A DNA stretch of 29,803 nucleotides from VMSU01 sp031400755 (GTDB taxonomy: Bacteria; Desulfobacterota; Desulfobulbia; Desulfobulbales; VMSU01). A program made the position numbers and the translations under genes. Shown here in pieces: positions 7,556 through 15,643 of the stretch. Under the pieces are notes generated by a model. It saw only the letters and a list, made by a program, of their open reading frames with translations. It made no database searches and had not been told where the DNA came from. The first letter of the stretch is position 1; every line of letters starts with the position of its first letter. Location: assembly GCA_031400755.1 (NCBI GenBank), contig JANNQL010000067.1, forward strand, positions 1-29,803. Reading direction: 5' to 3'.

Positions 7556-8160
7556 GGTCGTTTTTGATTATTGTCAAAGTGAAGAATCCGCTCTTCGGTG
7601 ACCAGAGAGTGGAGTCGTTGGTCGTGGGCCAGCAGGGGGAGAGTTGCCGTCACCTGCAGTTCAAAGGCCAGGCCGATTCTGATGGCGGTAGGGGCCTCTT
7701 GACTGATGAAGCGGTCATAATAACCACCGCCATAGCCTAATCTTCCACCGTTTAAGTCAAAGGCGCTACCCGGCAGAATGATCACCTCGATCTCAGCCGG
7801 ATTGACCCGTGGCAATCGGCTTGCATCGGGTTCCGGGATTTGGCAATAGCCTGGGATGAGGTCTTGGGAAGGATCGGTGATCTGATAGGCAGCCAGCCGT
7901 GAGTCGGCGGTCAAGGTCAAGGGTACGCAGACCCTTTTACCGGCGGCAAGCCATCTGGCAATCAGGCCCAGGGTCTCGACCTCGCTGCGAAAATTGACAT
8001 AGGTAAAGATGGTTTGGGCCTTTTGGACGAGGGGGAGTTCGCGCACTTGCTTGGCGATAGAGTTGCTTTTTTCATGCCGCTGAACCTCGGCCAGGGCGTC
8101 TCGACGATGCAAGATCTCTTGACGAAGAATTTCGCGTGATTTAGGGTTGTTGGCAGTCAT
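7552..8160 (-). CDS. fau: 5-formyltetrahydrofolate cyclo-ligase
   Basis: The enzyme converts 5-formyl-THF to 5,10-methenyl-THF using ATP, recovering folate that is otherwise trapped in a storage form. The 202-residue protein has the family hallmarks: an N-terminal helix with REILRQEILHRRDAL, IFTYVNFRSEVET (51-63), a VILPGSAFD segment and the glycine/tyrosine phosphate-binding loop GYGGGYYDRF (142-151). It is the first gene of the nine-gene minus-strand operon, ending with a four-base overlap with the deacetylase-like gene. In several bacteria a 6S RNA gene lies upstream of this gene. I looked in the 198-base upstream gap and did not recognise one. The synonym ygfA is also in use. Confidence 0.93.
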   Translation of the reverse strand: MTANNPKSREILRQEILHRRDALAEVQRHEKSNSIAKQVRELPLVQKAQTIFTYVNFRSEVETLGLIARWLAAGKRVCVPLTLTADSRLAAYQITDPSQDLIPGYCQIPEPDASRLPRVNPAEIEVIILPGSAFDLNGGRLGYGGGYYDRFISQEAPTAIRIGLAFELQVTATLPLLAHDQRLHSLVTEERILHFDNNQKRP

Positions 8161-8218
8161 TATAAATCCCAGCAGATGGAAGGCTAATCGTTCCTTCGGC
8201 AGGCAGCAAAAAAATTAA

Positions 8219-8232
8219 CCGTGAACCGTGAA
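8219..8232 (+). repeat. Two-copy heptamer tandem repeat in the fau-mutM intergenic gap
   Basis: CCGTGAA occurs twice in direct succession, upstream of the divergent fau operon and mutM. The 198-base gap 8161-8358 also holds a loose hairpin (GGTATG at 8282-8287 and CATACC at 8301-8306). No clear promoter pair was assigned; a weak TTGAGC-17-TATTTG at 8296-8324 could serve mutM. Confidence 0.4.
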
Positions 8233-8358
8233 TTGGCAACCAATAAGCACTTTGTTCCTATTTATTTACAAACGGGTTTCGGGTATGTTGATTTTTTGAG
8301 CATACCATTGGCTAGTCGTATTTGACATAAAAAATTCTTACAGAGAAAACGAGAGGCA

Positions 8359-9180
8359 ATGCCGGAATTACCAGAAGTAGAGGTGGTCTGCCGCGGATTA
8401 CGGCCGCTCTTGATCGGCCGCACCCTTGGCCAGGTTCGTGGTTCCGGGCTGCCTTTGCGTCTGCCGGTGCCGTCTGCCGAACTCAAGCGCTGGGGGGCCG
8501 GGGCCACGGTGCTGGAGGTGCGGCGGCGTGGTAAATATCTGGTCATCGTCCTCGCCAATCAGGCGCGACTCGTCTTCCATCTCGGCATGACCGGCCGCCT
8601 TGGCCTGTTCCCGTCGGAGACGCCGCTGGCCATCCACGATCACCTTTGCCTTGGGCTTGATAACCAGATGGAGTTGCGTTTTAATGATACCAGGCGTTTT
8701 GGTTCGGTCCAGGTCCTGGCCCCGGTTCAGGATGAGGCGCTTCACTTTGCGGCCTTGGGGCCGGAGCCCTTGCTTAGTGAATTTTCCGCCGTCTATCTTA
8801 TGGGTAAGGCCAGCAACCGCAGTCAGCCGGTCAAGAATTTCTTAATGGACAGCCGGATCGTCGTGGGCATCGGCAATATCTACGCCAGTGAAATTTTATA
8901 CGAGGCCAGGGTTTCGCCCACCCGGCCAGCGAGTCAAGTGGGCCGGGCCGAGTGGCAGAGGATTGTCGAGCAGACTAGGAGCATACTTACCCGGGCCATT
9001 GCCGCCGGTGGCTCCACTGTTGATAATTTTGTCGATGCCAGCGGCAAGCCGGGTTATTTTCAGCTTGAACTCAAGGTCTATGGCCGTCAGGGGAAACCAT
9101 GCCAGCGTTGCGGCGCCGGGATTGTCAAAGAGACCCTGGCCGGGCGCTCGACCTTTAGCTGTGGGGGCTGTCAGCGGTGA
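8359..9180 (+). CDS. mutM: Formamidopyrimidine-DNA glycosylase
   Basis: MutM (Fpg) excises oxidised purines such as 8-oxoguanine and ring-opened FapyG, then cleaves the strand by beta/delta elimination. The N-terminus MPELPEVEVV supplies the catalytic Pro (after Met removal) and Glu3. Lys59 in RRRGKYLV is the beta-hairpin lysine, FHLGMTGRL follows, and the helix-two-turn-helix region with VGIGNIYASE lies around 175. The C-terminal zinc finger has four cysteines at 248, 251, 268 and 271. The 273-residue length is standard. It starts divergently from the fau operon, and its stop overlaps the GTG start of the methyltransferase gene by four bases, so these two are co-transcribed. Confidence 0.96.
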   Translation: MPELPEVEVVCRGLRPLLIGRTLGQVRGSGLPLRLPVPSAELKRWGAGATVLEVRRRGKYLVIVLANQARLVFHLGMTGRLGLFPSETPLAIHDHLCLGLDNQMELRFNDTRRFGSVQVLAPVQDEALHFAALGPEPLLSEFSAVYLMGKASNRSQPVKNFLMDSRIVVGIGNIYASEILYEARVSPTRPASQVGRAEWQRIVEQTRSILTRAIAAGGSTVDNFVDASGKPGYFQLELKVYGRQGKPCQRCGAGIVKETLAGRSTFSCGGCQR

Positions 9181-9941
9181 GTCGGGTGGAAGACCTGTTG
9201 GCCCGGGTCAGCATCGTCCTCTTGCGCCCCAAGTACCCGGAGAATATCGGTTCGGCGGCGCGGGCGGCATACAATATGGGGATAGGGCAACTGGTGGTGG
9301 TCGGTAGCCCGCCTAAGCCAATCGAGACGGCCCTGAAGATCGCCACCCACAAGGCAGCGCACTTGGTGCAGGGGATTCGCTATTGCGACAATTTGGCTGC
9401 GGCCTTGGCAGATTACGCCCTGGTGGTCGGCACCACCGCTCGGCAAGGGCGGCAGCGGAGGCCGATGGCTGGACCTTCCCAGTTGGCCGAACTGATTCTG
9501 CCGACACTTGCGGTGGGGCCGGTAGCGCTCCTTTTTGGCCCGGAGGACAAGGGGCTGGCCAACGAGGACTTGACTTTTTGCGGGCTGGTGCTGACCATTC
9601 AAACGGCAGCCCAATTCTCTTCGATGAACTTGGCCCAGGCCGTGGCGATACTGTGTTATGAACTCCACCAGGGAGTCTTGAGGCTGGCGGGGCAGGGTGA
9701 GCAGGGCCTCTATCGACCGAGGATGGCGGGGCCGCAGGAGCTTGCCGCCATGTTTGAGGCGGCAGATATTGCCTTGCAGGCCTTGGACCGGTCCTCGGGT
9801 CTTGAGCAGACGGATATCCGCCTTCGGCATCTGCGAAACGTGGTGAGGCGATGTTCGTTGAGCGCCCGTGAGGCCAAATTGCTGAAGGATGCCTGTCGCC
9901 AAGTAGCGCGGGCGGTTGAGGGGCGATCAGGTGATGTTTGA
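9177..9941 (+). CDS. trmJ: RNA 2'-O-methyltransferase, SPOUT class, TrmJ-like (tRNA Cm32/Um32)
   Basis: This SPOUT methyltransferase transfers a methyl group from S-adenosylmethionine to a ribose 2'-OH of RNA. Motif 1 is ENIGSAARAAYNMG (Asn23, Arg29), motif 2 is LLFGPEDKGLANEDL (119-133) and motif 3 is SSMNLAQAVAIL (148-159), the knot-forming set. The pattern of NIG-SAAR plus a C-terminal dimerisation/RNA-binding helical tail matches TrmJ, which modifies position 32 of tRNAs. A TrmH or RlmB role cannot be fully excluded. The start is GTG at 9177, overlapping the mutM stop. It ends eight bases after the chosen start of the following transpeptidase gene, so the three are likely co-transcribed. 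Confidence 0.88.
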   Translation: MSRVEDLLARVSIVLLRPKYPENIGSAARAAYNMGIGQLVVVGSPPKPIETALKIATHKAAHLVQGIRYCDNLAAALADYALVVGTTARQGRQRRPMAGPSQLAELILPTLAVGPVALLFGPEDKGLANEDLTFCGLVLTIQTAAQFSSMNLAQAVAILCYELHQGVLRLAGQGEQGLYRPRMAGPQELAAMFEAADIALQALDRSSGLEQTDIRLRHLRNVVRRCSLSAREAKLLKDACRQVARAVEGRSGDV

Positions 9942-12900
9942 TTTGCGGGTACATTTTAAGATGAAGCGCAAAAAATCTTTCCCCATGATTTTTTTCTTGC
10001 TGGCGCTGGTCTGCGGGTCAGTGGCGCAGGGGGCCAACCCTCCTAAGGTGAGGCTTGGGATTAACCAGGCCAGTCAAGTGGGGGGGGACCTGCTCAATCT
10101 TGATTGGCACGTCTATGTCGCGGCCAAGCCCATCTATTGCATTTTAGTGGAGAAAGACCGGCAGCGGCTGCGAGTCTTGCGTCATGATGGACGCTTGCAG
10201 GTGGTGGCGGAGTATGCCGCCGCCACCGGGGAAAATCCTGGTCCCAAGAAAGAAGAGGGCGACGGCAAGACCCCGGAAGGCATATATCTCATCACCAAGG
10301 GTTATCTTGATCGCAAGCTGTCGGTCTTCGGCACGCGGGCCTTTCATCTCAATTTCCCCAATTACTTTGATCTTCGCGAGGGGCGGGCCGGTAACGGCAT
10401 CTATATCCATGGCACCAACAAGACCCTGCGTTTCAACAGCAGCAACGGTTGCGTGACCTTAAAGAATAAAGACCTGGACCGGTTGGCCGATTTTCTCACT
10501 ATTGGTACGCCGGTATTCATTGTGCCAAGCCTTTCCAGCCTGACGGATGGCAAGGGCGACTATCCGAATCTTACTGAGCACAATTTCGATGGGGCCAAGG
10601 CCTTGTTGGTCCCTGGGGCGGGCAGCCAGGGCGACTTTGCCAGTCTCTATCTGATCAGAATCAATGGCCAGACGGTGGTGGTTGGTGAGTATTGGGCAGA
10701 CCAGGGCTCAGCGCCGCCGCAGTTAACGGTTGCCTATCTTCAAGGGTTGCCGGGCAATCGTTGGGCGGTGGTGGACCGTGGACCGATCGGAGGTGGGCAG
10801 GGAGACATGGCGGCAGCAACGATCAATGGTTTGCCGCCAGACCTTAGGCTGCAGGGGACTGAGCTCGGGCTGGTGGGGGACAACTTTTGGCCGGTGGACG
10901 AGCCGTACTCTTGGCAGGTGACCCTGGAAGATGTTTATCTTTCGTGGTACCGAGAGTCGAGTCAGTATGGTCTCGCGGCACCTTCTTCGGTAGGGCTGGA
11001 GGATTTAGACCCATCATCGGCAGCGGCCAAAAATAAAGGGGCAGGGCCCAGAGAGGGCCTGGTGTACGGTCTTTTTTTGTTTGCCACCTGTATCAGTATA
11101 GGCTCGGCCCTGGTTTTTATCCGCCGGCAAATTCGGAGACAGGATTATGGCGCTTTGCGCAAAGGAGTCGTCAGAGGAGAGTGGTTGGGGCATGGTCTCC
11201 GGCAGGAGGGTCAGGTAGAATTGCTGCGGGATGAAGTCAGGCAGGCCAAGCATACGCTGCAGGTGGTGAAAAAACGGGTTGACGAGGAGGCAATGAACGT
11301 GGAGAGTCTGGAGGCATTACAGGCCAGGATGAAAGCGTTGGAGGGGGCGTTTGCTGACAAGCAGGCTGAGATTGATCTGTTGAGCGCCGAGCAAGCCGCT
11401 TTTAAACTGCAGGGCAGGGATGAGCAGGCGGGTCAGGCTGAAGCGCTTATCTCTCTGCAGCACGAGTTGGCTGAAGTCAAACAGCGGCTGGATGAGGCCA
11501 GGCAGGACATGGCCGTTGTCGTCGAACGTGAGGAAATGTTTAATGCCCAGATGGCTGAGATAAGGCGTCTGGCGGAAAGGGATCTGATGCCAAAAAACGG
11601 CGAGGAGTTGAAGGAGGTTGTGGCAGTCTGCGACAGTTTACGAGGGCAAGTCCAAACTATGGTTGATGCCTTGCAGAGTAGCGAAATGACCCGGCGGCAG
11701 GAAGGAGCAGAGCTGGGGCGGGTCGATGCGGTGCTGGAGGTAGTGCAGGCATATGGGGCCGAAATGAAGGTCCTGCATGCCGAGATGGCCGGTCTTCGGG
11801 GAGTGGCGGACACAAGTGGCTTGGAGGCCGCCTTGCAAGGGTTACGGGTTGAATTGTGGGAAGAGCAGGCATCAAAGTTGGAGATGATGGGTCGCCTTGG
11901 TCGGATGGGCCAGTTGGAAGAAGAATTGGCTGGTCAGAAGCGTGAAAATGAGGCCTTGCGCAAGGAGAGCGAGGAGCGTAGAATTGAGGCAGTGACTGAG
12001 AAGTTGGAGTTGGAGGTGGAGCTGACAGCTCTGGATCGCGAGAATGAGGTGTTGCGGAAGAGGGGCGTTGACCGTCAAGTCGAGATGGCGGCGGAGAAGC
12101 TGGAACTGGAGTCGTCCTTAGCCTCGTTGCGGCAAGAGCTGCAGGAAGAGCAGGCGGCCAAATCAGACCTGGCGGGCCGCCTGGAGCGGATGGGCGAGTT
12201 TGAAGCGGAGCTGGCCGAGCGGAATCGGGAGATCGAGTCCCTGCATGGCATGAACGCTGACCGCCAGGCCGCGATGGCGGCGGAGAAGCAGGACTTGGAG
12301 TCGTCGCTTGCGTCGTTGCGGCAAGAGTTGCAGGAAGAGCAGGCGGCCAAATCCGATTTGGCTGGTCGCCTGATGCGGATCAGCGAGTTGGAAGCGGAGC
12401 TGGCCGAGCGGGATCGAGAGATCGAGTCCCTGCATGGCATGAGCGCGGACCGCCAGGCCGCGATGGCGGCGGAGAAGCAGGATTTGGAGTCGTCCCTGGT
12501 CTCGTTGCGGCAAGAGTTGCAGGAAGAGCAGGCGGTCAAATCAGATCTGGCGGGCCGCCTGGCGCGGATCAGCGACTTGGAAGCGGAGTTGGAAGGGCGG
12601 GGTGGTGAGATTGAAACCTTGCGAAAGATGAGCGAAGAACGTAAACTTGAGGCAACGGAATTGATGGGCGAACAGGAGTCAGCATTGGCATCACTGCGGC
12701 AGGAGTTACGAGAAGAGCAAGAGGCAAGATCTGAGTTGGTGGCGGGTCGTCTAAGTCGAATCAACGAACTGGAAATGGAGTTGGCGGGTCGGAATCAGGA
12801 GATTGAGCACTTGCGGGAGGCGAACGAGCTGGTCACAGCCGTGTCTGCGGCTGAAGCGAGTCGATTGGAGGCCAATTTTGCAGAGCTTGTCTTGGCTCGA

Positions 12901-13212
12901 CAGGTTGAGGTCACCAGATTGACCAGCGCCTTGCAAGAGGTGGCTGACAAAGCCGCCGCCGAACAGGAGGCCGTGGCCCGTCTTAACCTCCAGGTCGAGA
13001 CTTTGAACGAGGCGTTACGGCAGGCCACCGAACAGCATGCATATGAGCAGGAAAGCGCTATGGCTGATCTGCAGCAAGAGGTTATTCTACTCAGAAGTAA
13101 GCTGGCTGAATTTGAAAAGAAGGCGTCGATCTCCGATGGCGTGGTCATGGTCAAGGGTGCCCATTATTTGCCGGGCGATGTCTTACGAAAATGGATCGGC
13201 AAGGAGCAATAG
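9934..13212 (+). CDS. L,D-transpeptidase (YkuD) domain protein with one membrane helix and a ~650-residue coiled coil
   Basis: The chosen ATG at 9934 follows GAGGGG by ten bases and gives 1092 residues; a TTG at 9916 or the ATG at 9961 are alternatives. Order: signal peptide or anchor (about 11-33); YkuD domain (67-198) with catalytic His159 in YIHGT and Cys173 in SNGCVTL; a mixed domain without recognised homology (about 218-345); membrane helix 375-397; then coiled coil from about 410 to 1065 and a short tail, HYLPGDVLRKWIG. YkuD domains make 3-3 crosslinks or trim or attach peptides in periplasmic peptidoglycan. RRQIRRQ directly after the helix suggests the coiled coil is cytoplasmic (inference). 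Three 63-residue tandem repeats lie at the heart of the coil. The arginine usual after the GC(I/V) of the catalytic motif is Thr here. The next two genes are translationally coupled. Confidence 0.85.
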   Translation: MFDLRVHFKMKRKKSFPMIFFLLALVCGSVAQGANPPKVRLGINQASQVGGDLLNLDWHVYVAAKPIYCILVEKDRQRLRVLRHDGRLQVVAEYAAATGENPGPKKEEGDGKTPEGIYLITKGYLDRKLSVFGTRAFHLNFPNYFDLREGRAGNGIYIHGTNKTLRFNSSNGCVTLKNKDLDRLADFLTIGTPVFIVPSLSSLTDGKGDYPNLTEHNFDGAKALLVPGAGSQGDFASLYLIRINGQTVVVGEYWADQGSAPPQLTVAYLQGLPGNRWAVVDRGPIGGGQGDMAAATINGLPPDLRLQGTELGLVGDNFWPVDEPYSWQVTLEDVYLSWYRESSQYGLAAPSSVGLEDLDPSSAAAKNKGAGPREGLVYGLFLFATCISIGSALVFIRRQIRRQDYGALRKGVVRGEWLGHGLRQEGQVELLRDEVRQAKHTLQVVKKRVDEEAMNVESLEALQARMKALEGAFADKQAEIDLLSAEQAAFKLQGRDEQAGQAEALISLQHELAEVKQRLDEARQDMAVVVEREEMFNAQMAEIRRLAERDLMPKNGEELKEVVAVCDSLRGQVQTMVDALQSSEMTRRQEGAELGRVDAVLEVVQAYGAEMKVLHAEMAGLRGVADTSGLEAALQGLRVELWEEQASKLEMMGRLGRMGQLEEELAGQKRENEALRKESEERRIEAVTEKLELEVELTALDRENEVLRKRGVDRQVEMAAEKLELESSLASLRQELQEEQAAKSDLAGRLERMGEFEAELAERNREIESLHGMNADRQAAMAAEKQDLESSLASLRQELQEEQAAKSDLAGRLMRISELEAELAERDREIESLHGMSADRQAAMAAEKQDLESSLVSLRQELQEEQAVKSDLAGRLARISDLEAELEGRGGEIETLRKMSEERKLEATELMGEQESALASLRQELREEQEARSELVAGRLSRINELEMELAGRNQEIEHLREANELVTAVSAAEASRLEANFAELVLARQVEVTRLTSALQEVADKAAAEQEAVARLNLQVETLNEALRQATEQHAYEQESAMADLQQEVILLRSKLAEFEKKASISDGVVMVKGAHYLPGDVLRKWIGKEQ
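12085..12651 (+). repeat. Three tandem copies of a 189-bp (63-codon) coding repeat
   Basis: Copies begin with the same ATGGCGGCGGAGAAG at 12085, 12274 and 12463, exactly 189 bases apart. The first two boundaries are nearly identical at DNA level and the third copy decays after about 12590. Each encodes 63 residues, which is nine heptads, so copies can be added or lost without breaking the coiled-coil phase. A shared phrase is LRQELQEEQAAKSDLAGRL. Related but more diverged copies continue on both sides (about 11830-12084 and 12652-12830). Confidence 0.95.
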
Positions 13213-13413
13213 ATGACAACTGGCCGTCTTTTTTGGATTGTTATAGTCAATATCTGTTTTAATTTCGGAATGATCTGGCTGCTCTATCGTTGGCAAGTTT
13301 TTCGCAAGCGGGCAGCCTATTATGACCTTTGTCAGGATTCGCGGGTGTTGTGCCAGCAGGTTCGGCAATTATTAGATGAAGCGTTGGCCCGCAGTGAGGA
13401 GGTGATTTCGTGA
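13213..13413 (+). CDS. Small single-pass membrane protein, 66 aa
   Basis: The ATG follows the stop of the transpeptidase/coiled-coil gene with no gap and is served by AAGGAG at 13201-13206, inside that gene. Residues 6-26 form a hydrophobic helix (LFWIVIVNICFNFGMIWLLY), followed by Arg-Trp-Gln-Val-Phe-Arg-Lys-Arg. That positive flank indicates a cytoplasmic C-terminus. The remaining 35 residues are an amphipathic helix with CQQVRQLLDEALARSEEV that could pair with the neighbouring coiled coil. Its stop overlaps the GTG start of the Sel1-repeat gene by four bases. No family is recognised. Position and size suggest an accessory or adaptor of the cluster, which is inference. Confidence 0.75.
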   Translation: MTTGRLFWIVIVNICFNFGMIWLLYRWQVFRKRAAYYDLCQDSRVLCQQVRQLLDEALARSEEVIS

Positions 13414-15476
13414 GGAGAAACGTTGTGCTTTTGTGCTTGGGGGCCTTGGTTTTGACTTTTTTTGCCTCGAGGGAGACTTGGGCTGGGATAAACGACTTGT
13501 TGAAACAGGCGCAGAGAGGTAGTCCGAAGTCTCAGGTGGCCTTGGGCAATGCCTATGAAAATGGCGAAGGGGTTGGCAAGGATCTGGCCAAGGCCCTGTA
13601 CTGGTATGAGCAGGCGGCGAAGCAGGGTTATGCCGAGGGCCAGCGGCCCTTGGGGGTAATGTACGAATTAGGGCTGGGAGTTGCCAAGGACCCGGCCAAG
13701 GCCGCTTTTTGGTATACGAAGGCGGCGGAGCAGGGGTTGCCCCGGGCCCAGGTCAATCTTGGTATCCTGTACGAAAGTGGCCAGGGGGTCCCGCAGGACC
13801 CTGCCAAGGCCAAAGAATTGTATCAGAAGGCTGCTGATAAAGGCTATGCCCGGGGAATATTTGCCATGGGCCAGCTTTATGAGTCAGGCTTGGCGACAGG
13901 TTCTCCTGACAATGAAACAGCGCTTATTTGGTATAAAAAGGCTGCGGCCAAGAACTATGATTTGGCCAAAAAACGGCTGGCGTTCCTGGCGTCCTCATCT
14001 CCTACCAAGCCTGATCAAGGGAGTAAGCCGGTAGTGGCCAAACCAATTACGCCTAGGAGCTCGATAAAGGAGGGCCAGGAGGGGGCGACAAAGGAGCCGC
14101 CAGCCGAGCCTAAGGTCGTTGTCACGGAACCGGAGAAGAAAATAAAGGAACCTGAGAAAAAAGAGGAGGTAGTAGGGCCTGGGGTGAAAGCGGCGCCTGT
14201 TGAGCCAGTCCCTGCCCCGGTGAAAAGCCAAGAGCCGGAAGACCAAAAGGCGGAGGGCCCAAGGGGGATTGCTGATTTAATCAAGGCGGCGGAGGAGGGC
14301 GATGCCAAGGCCGCCAGTCAGCTCGGCACACTTTATAGTGAGGGAGGGACCGTGGCCAAAGATCAGGCCAAGAAAGATCTGGTCAAGGCGGCATACTGGC
14401 TCAAACGTTCGGCGGCAGAGCAGGGCAGTCAGGAGGCCCAGAACGACATTGGCATCATGTATCTTCAGGGGGACGGGGTTGGCAAGGACCTAAAAAAGGC
14501 CATTTTTTGGTTGAGCAAGGCGGCCAACCAGGGGAACCCGGTGGCCCAAAACAACTTAGGCCTCATGTGCGCCAAGGGCGAGGGGATGGCCAAGGACTTG
14601 AAGCAGGCGGCAGAGTGGTATACTTTGGCGGCCGAGCAGGGGTATGCCAATGCCCAGAATAATCTGGCCATCATGCACACCAAGGGCGAGGCCATGCCCC
14701 TTGATTATGATAAGGCGCTGGACTTGTTTCAGAAGGCGGCGGAGCAAGGCCATCTTGACGCCTTAAACAATCTGGGGCTCATCTATTCCGACAAGACCAT
14801 AGGCAAACTTGATCGTGCCAAGTCTGCCTATTGGTACCAGCGGGCGGCGGCGATAAAGGGTGACCCTGCGGCTCAGAATGAATTAGGGGTGATGTATGTC
14901 GAAGGCCGGGGGGTGACAAAGGACTTGGCCCAGGCGCTAACTTGGTTTCAGAAGGCGGCGGAGAAGGGGGCTGCCAACGCCCAGAACAATCTGTCGATTA
15001 TGTATAGTAAGGGGGAAGGGGTAGAGCAGGACCTGAAGAAGGCGGCTTATTGGTGCCAGAAGGCGGCGGAGCAGGGCAATGCCACGGCCCAGAATAATCT
15101 GGCCATCATGCTCAGCAATGGCCAGGGTCTGGAAAAGGACATGGGCCAGGCCGTTCAGTGGCTTACCAAGGCAGCGAACCAGGGCGACAGCAACGCCCAG
15201 AAAAATTTAGCGGTATTGCTTGTCGAGGGCCGTGGAGTTGAAAAGGACATGGCCAAGGGTATTCACTGGTTCACCAAGGCGGCGGAGCAGGGCAATATTA
15301 CGGCCCAGAATAATCTGGCGATCCTCTATGCCAGTGGCGAAGGGATCGCCAAGGATTATGACAAGGCGGTTTATTGGTTTCAGAAAGCGGCGAACCAGGG
15401 CGATGAATCAGCCAAAAATAATCTGGCCCAAATCAAGGCGCAACGGGAGTTAGAGGCCAAAGAAAAAAAGCAGTGA
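13410..15476 (+). CDS. Exported protein with 14 Sel1-like (SLR) repeats in two blocks
   Basis: The GTG start at 13410 follows GAGGAGGTG and overlaps the preceding stop. An N-terminal signal peptide (about 1-25, ending Glu-Thr-Trp-Ala) predicts export to the periplasm. Four Sel1 repeats (about residues 36-180) are followed by a Pro/Lys/Glu-rich linker (about 195-287), then ten more repeats to about residue 655 and a charged tail. Each repeat is about 36 residues, of the type AQNNLGxMYxxGxGVxKDxxKAxxWxxKAAEQG. Such solenoids act as protein-binding scaffolds, as in EsiB, LpnE and the MotX/PodJ-type envelope proteins; no enzyme motif is present. Coupling to the transpeptidase and small membrane genes suggests one assembly. 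Within the second block, repeats are similar enough to point to internal duplication. A hairpin follows directly. Confidence 0.92.
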   Translation: MRRNVVLLCLGALVLTFFASRETWAGINDLLKQAQRGSPKSQVALGNAYENGEGVGKDLAKALYWYEQAAKQGYAEGQRPLGVMYELGLGVAKDPAKAAFWYTKAAEQGLPRAQVNLGILYESGQGVPQDPAKAKELYQKAADKGYARGIFAMGQLYESGLATGSPDNETALIWYKKAAAKNYDLAKKRLAFLASSSPTKPDQGSKPVVAKPITPRSSIKEGQEGATKEPPAEPKVVVTEPEKKIKEPEKKEEVVGPGVKAAPVEPVPAPVKSQEPEDQKAEGPRGIADLIKAAEEGDAKAASQLGTLYSEGGTVAKDQAKKDLVKAAYWLKRSAAEQGSQEAQNDIGIMYLQGDGVGKDLKKAIFWLSKAANQGNPVAQNNLGLMCAKGEGMAKDLKQAAEWYTLAAEQGYANAQNNLAIMHTKGEAMPLDYDKALDLFQKAAEQGHLDALNNLGLIYSDKTIGKLDRAKSAYWYQRAAAIKGDPAAQNELGVMYVEGRGVTKDLAQALTWFQKAAEKGAANAQNNLSIMYSKGEGVEQDLKKAAYWCQKAAEQGNATAQNNLAIMLSNGQGLEKDMGQAVQWLTKAANQGDSNAQKNLAVLLVEGRGVEKDMAKGIHWFTKAAEQGNITAQNNLAILYASGEGIAKDYDKAVYWFQKAANQGDESAKNNLAQIKAQRELEAKEKKQ

Positions 15477-15497
15477 CGTAGAGTTTTCAGGGCGTCA

Positions 15498-15545
15498 AAT
15501 AGGCAGAGCCGGGCGGGAAAAAGATCCCCTCCGGCTCTGCCTATT
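15498..15545. terminator. Strong hairpin between convergent transcription units
   Basis: Perfect 15-base arms, AATAGGCAGAGCCGG at 15498-15512 and its complement at 15531-15545, enclose an 18-base loop that can pair a further GGG/CCC. No long U-tract follows on either strand. It lies 21 bases after the Sel1-repeat gene and about 100 bases past the convergent ferredoxin stop, so it probably terminates both directions. Confidence 0.8.
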
Positions 15546-15643
15546 GTTAAGTCCAATGGTATGCCGAACGAACAAAAATACCCCGCAATTCAGTTCAATC
15601 CCCCTTGGGGACGCGGTAGATCGGTTATTTTGTGACGCCATCA

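Noticed and set aside
8161..8358. Possible 6S RNA upstream of the cyclo-ligase gene
   Set aside because: No long two-sided hairpin with a central bubble could be traced; only a short tandem repeat and a weak hairpin are present.
12085..12651. Regularly spaced repeats considered as CRISPR
   Set aside because: Copies are contiguous 189-base coding units with no spacers.
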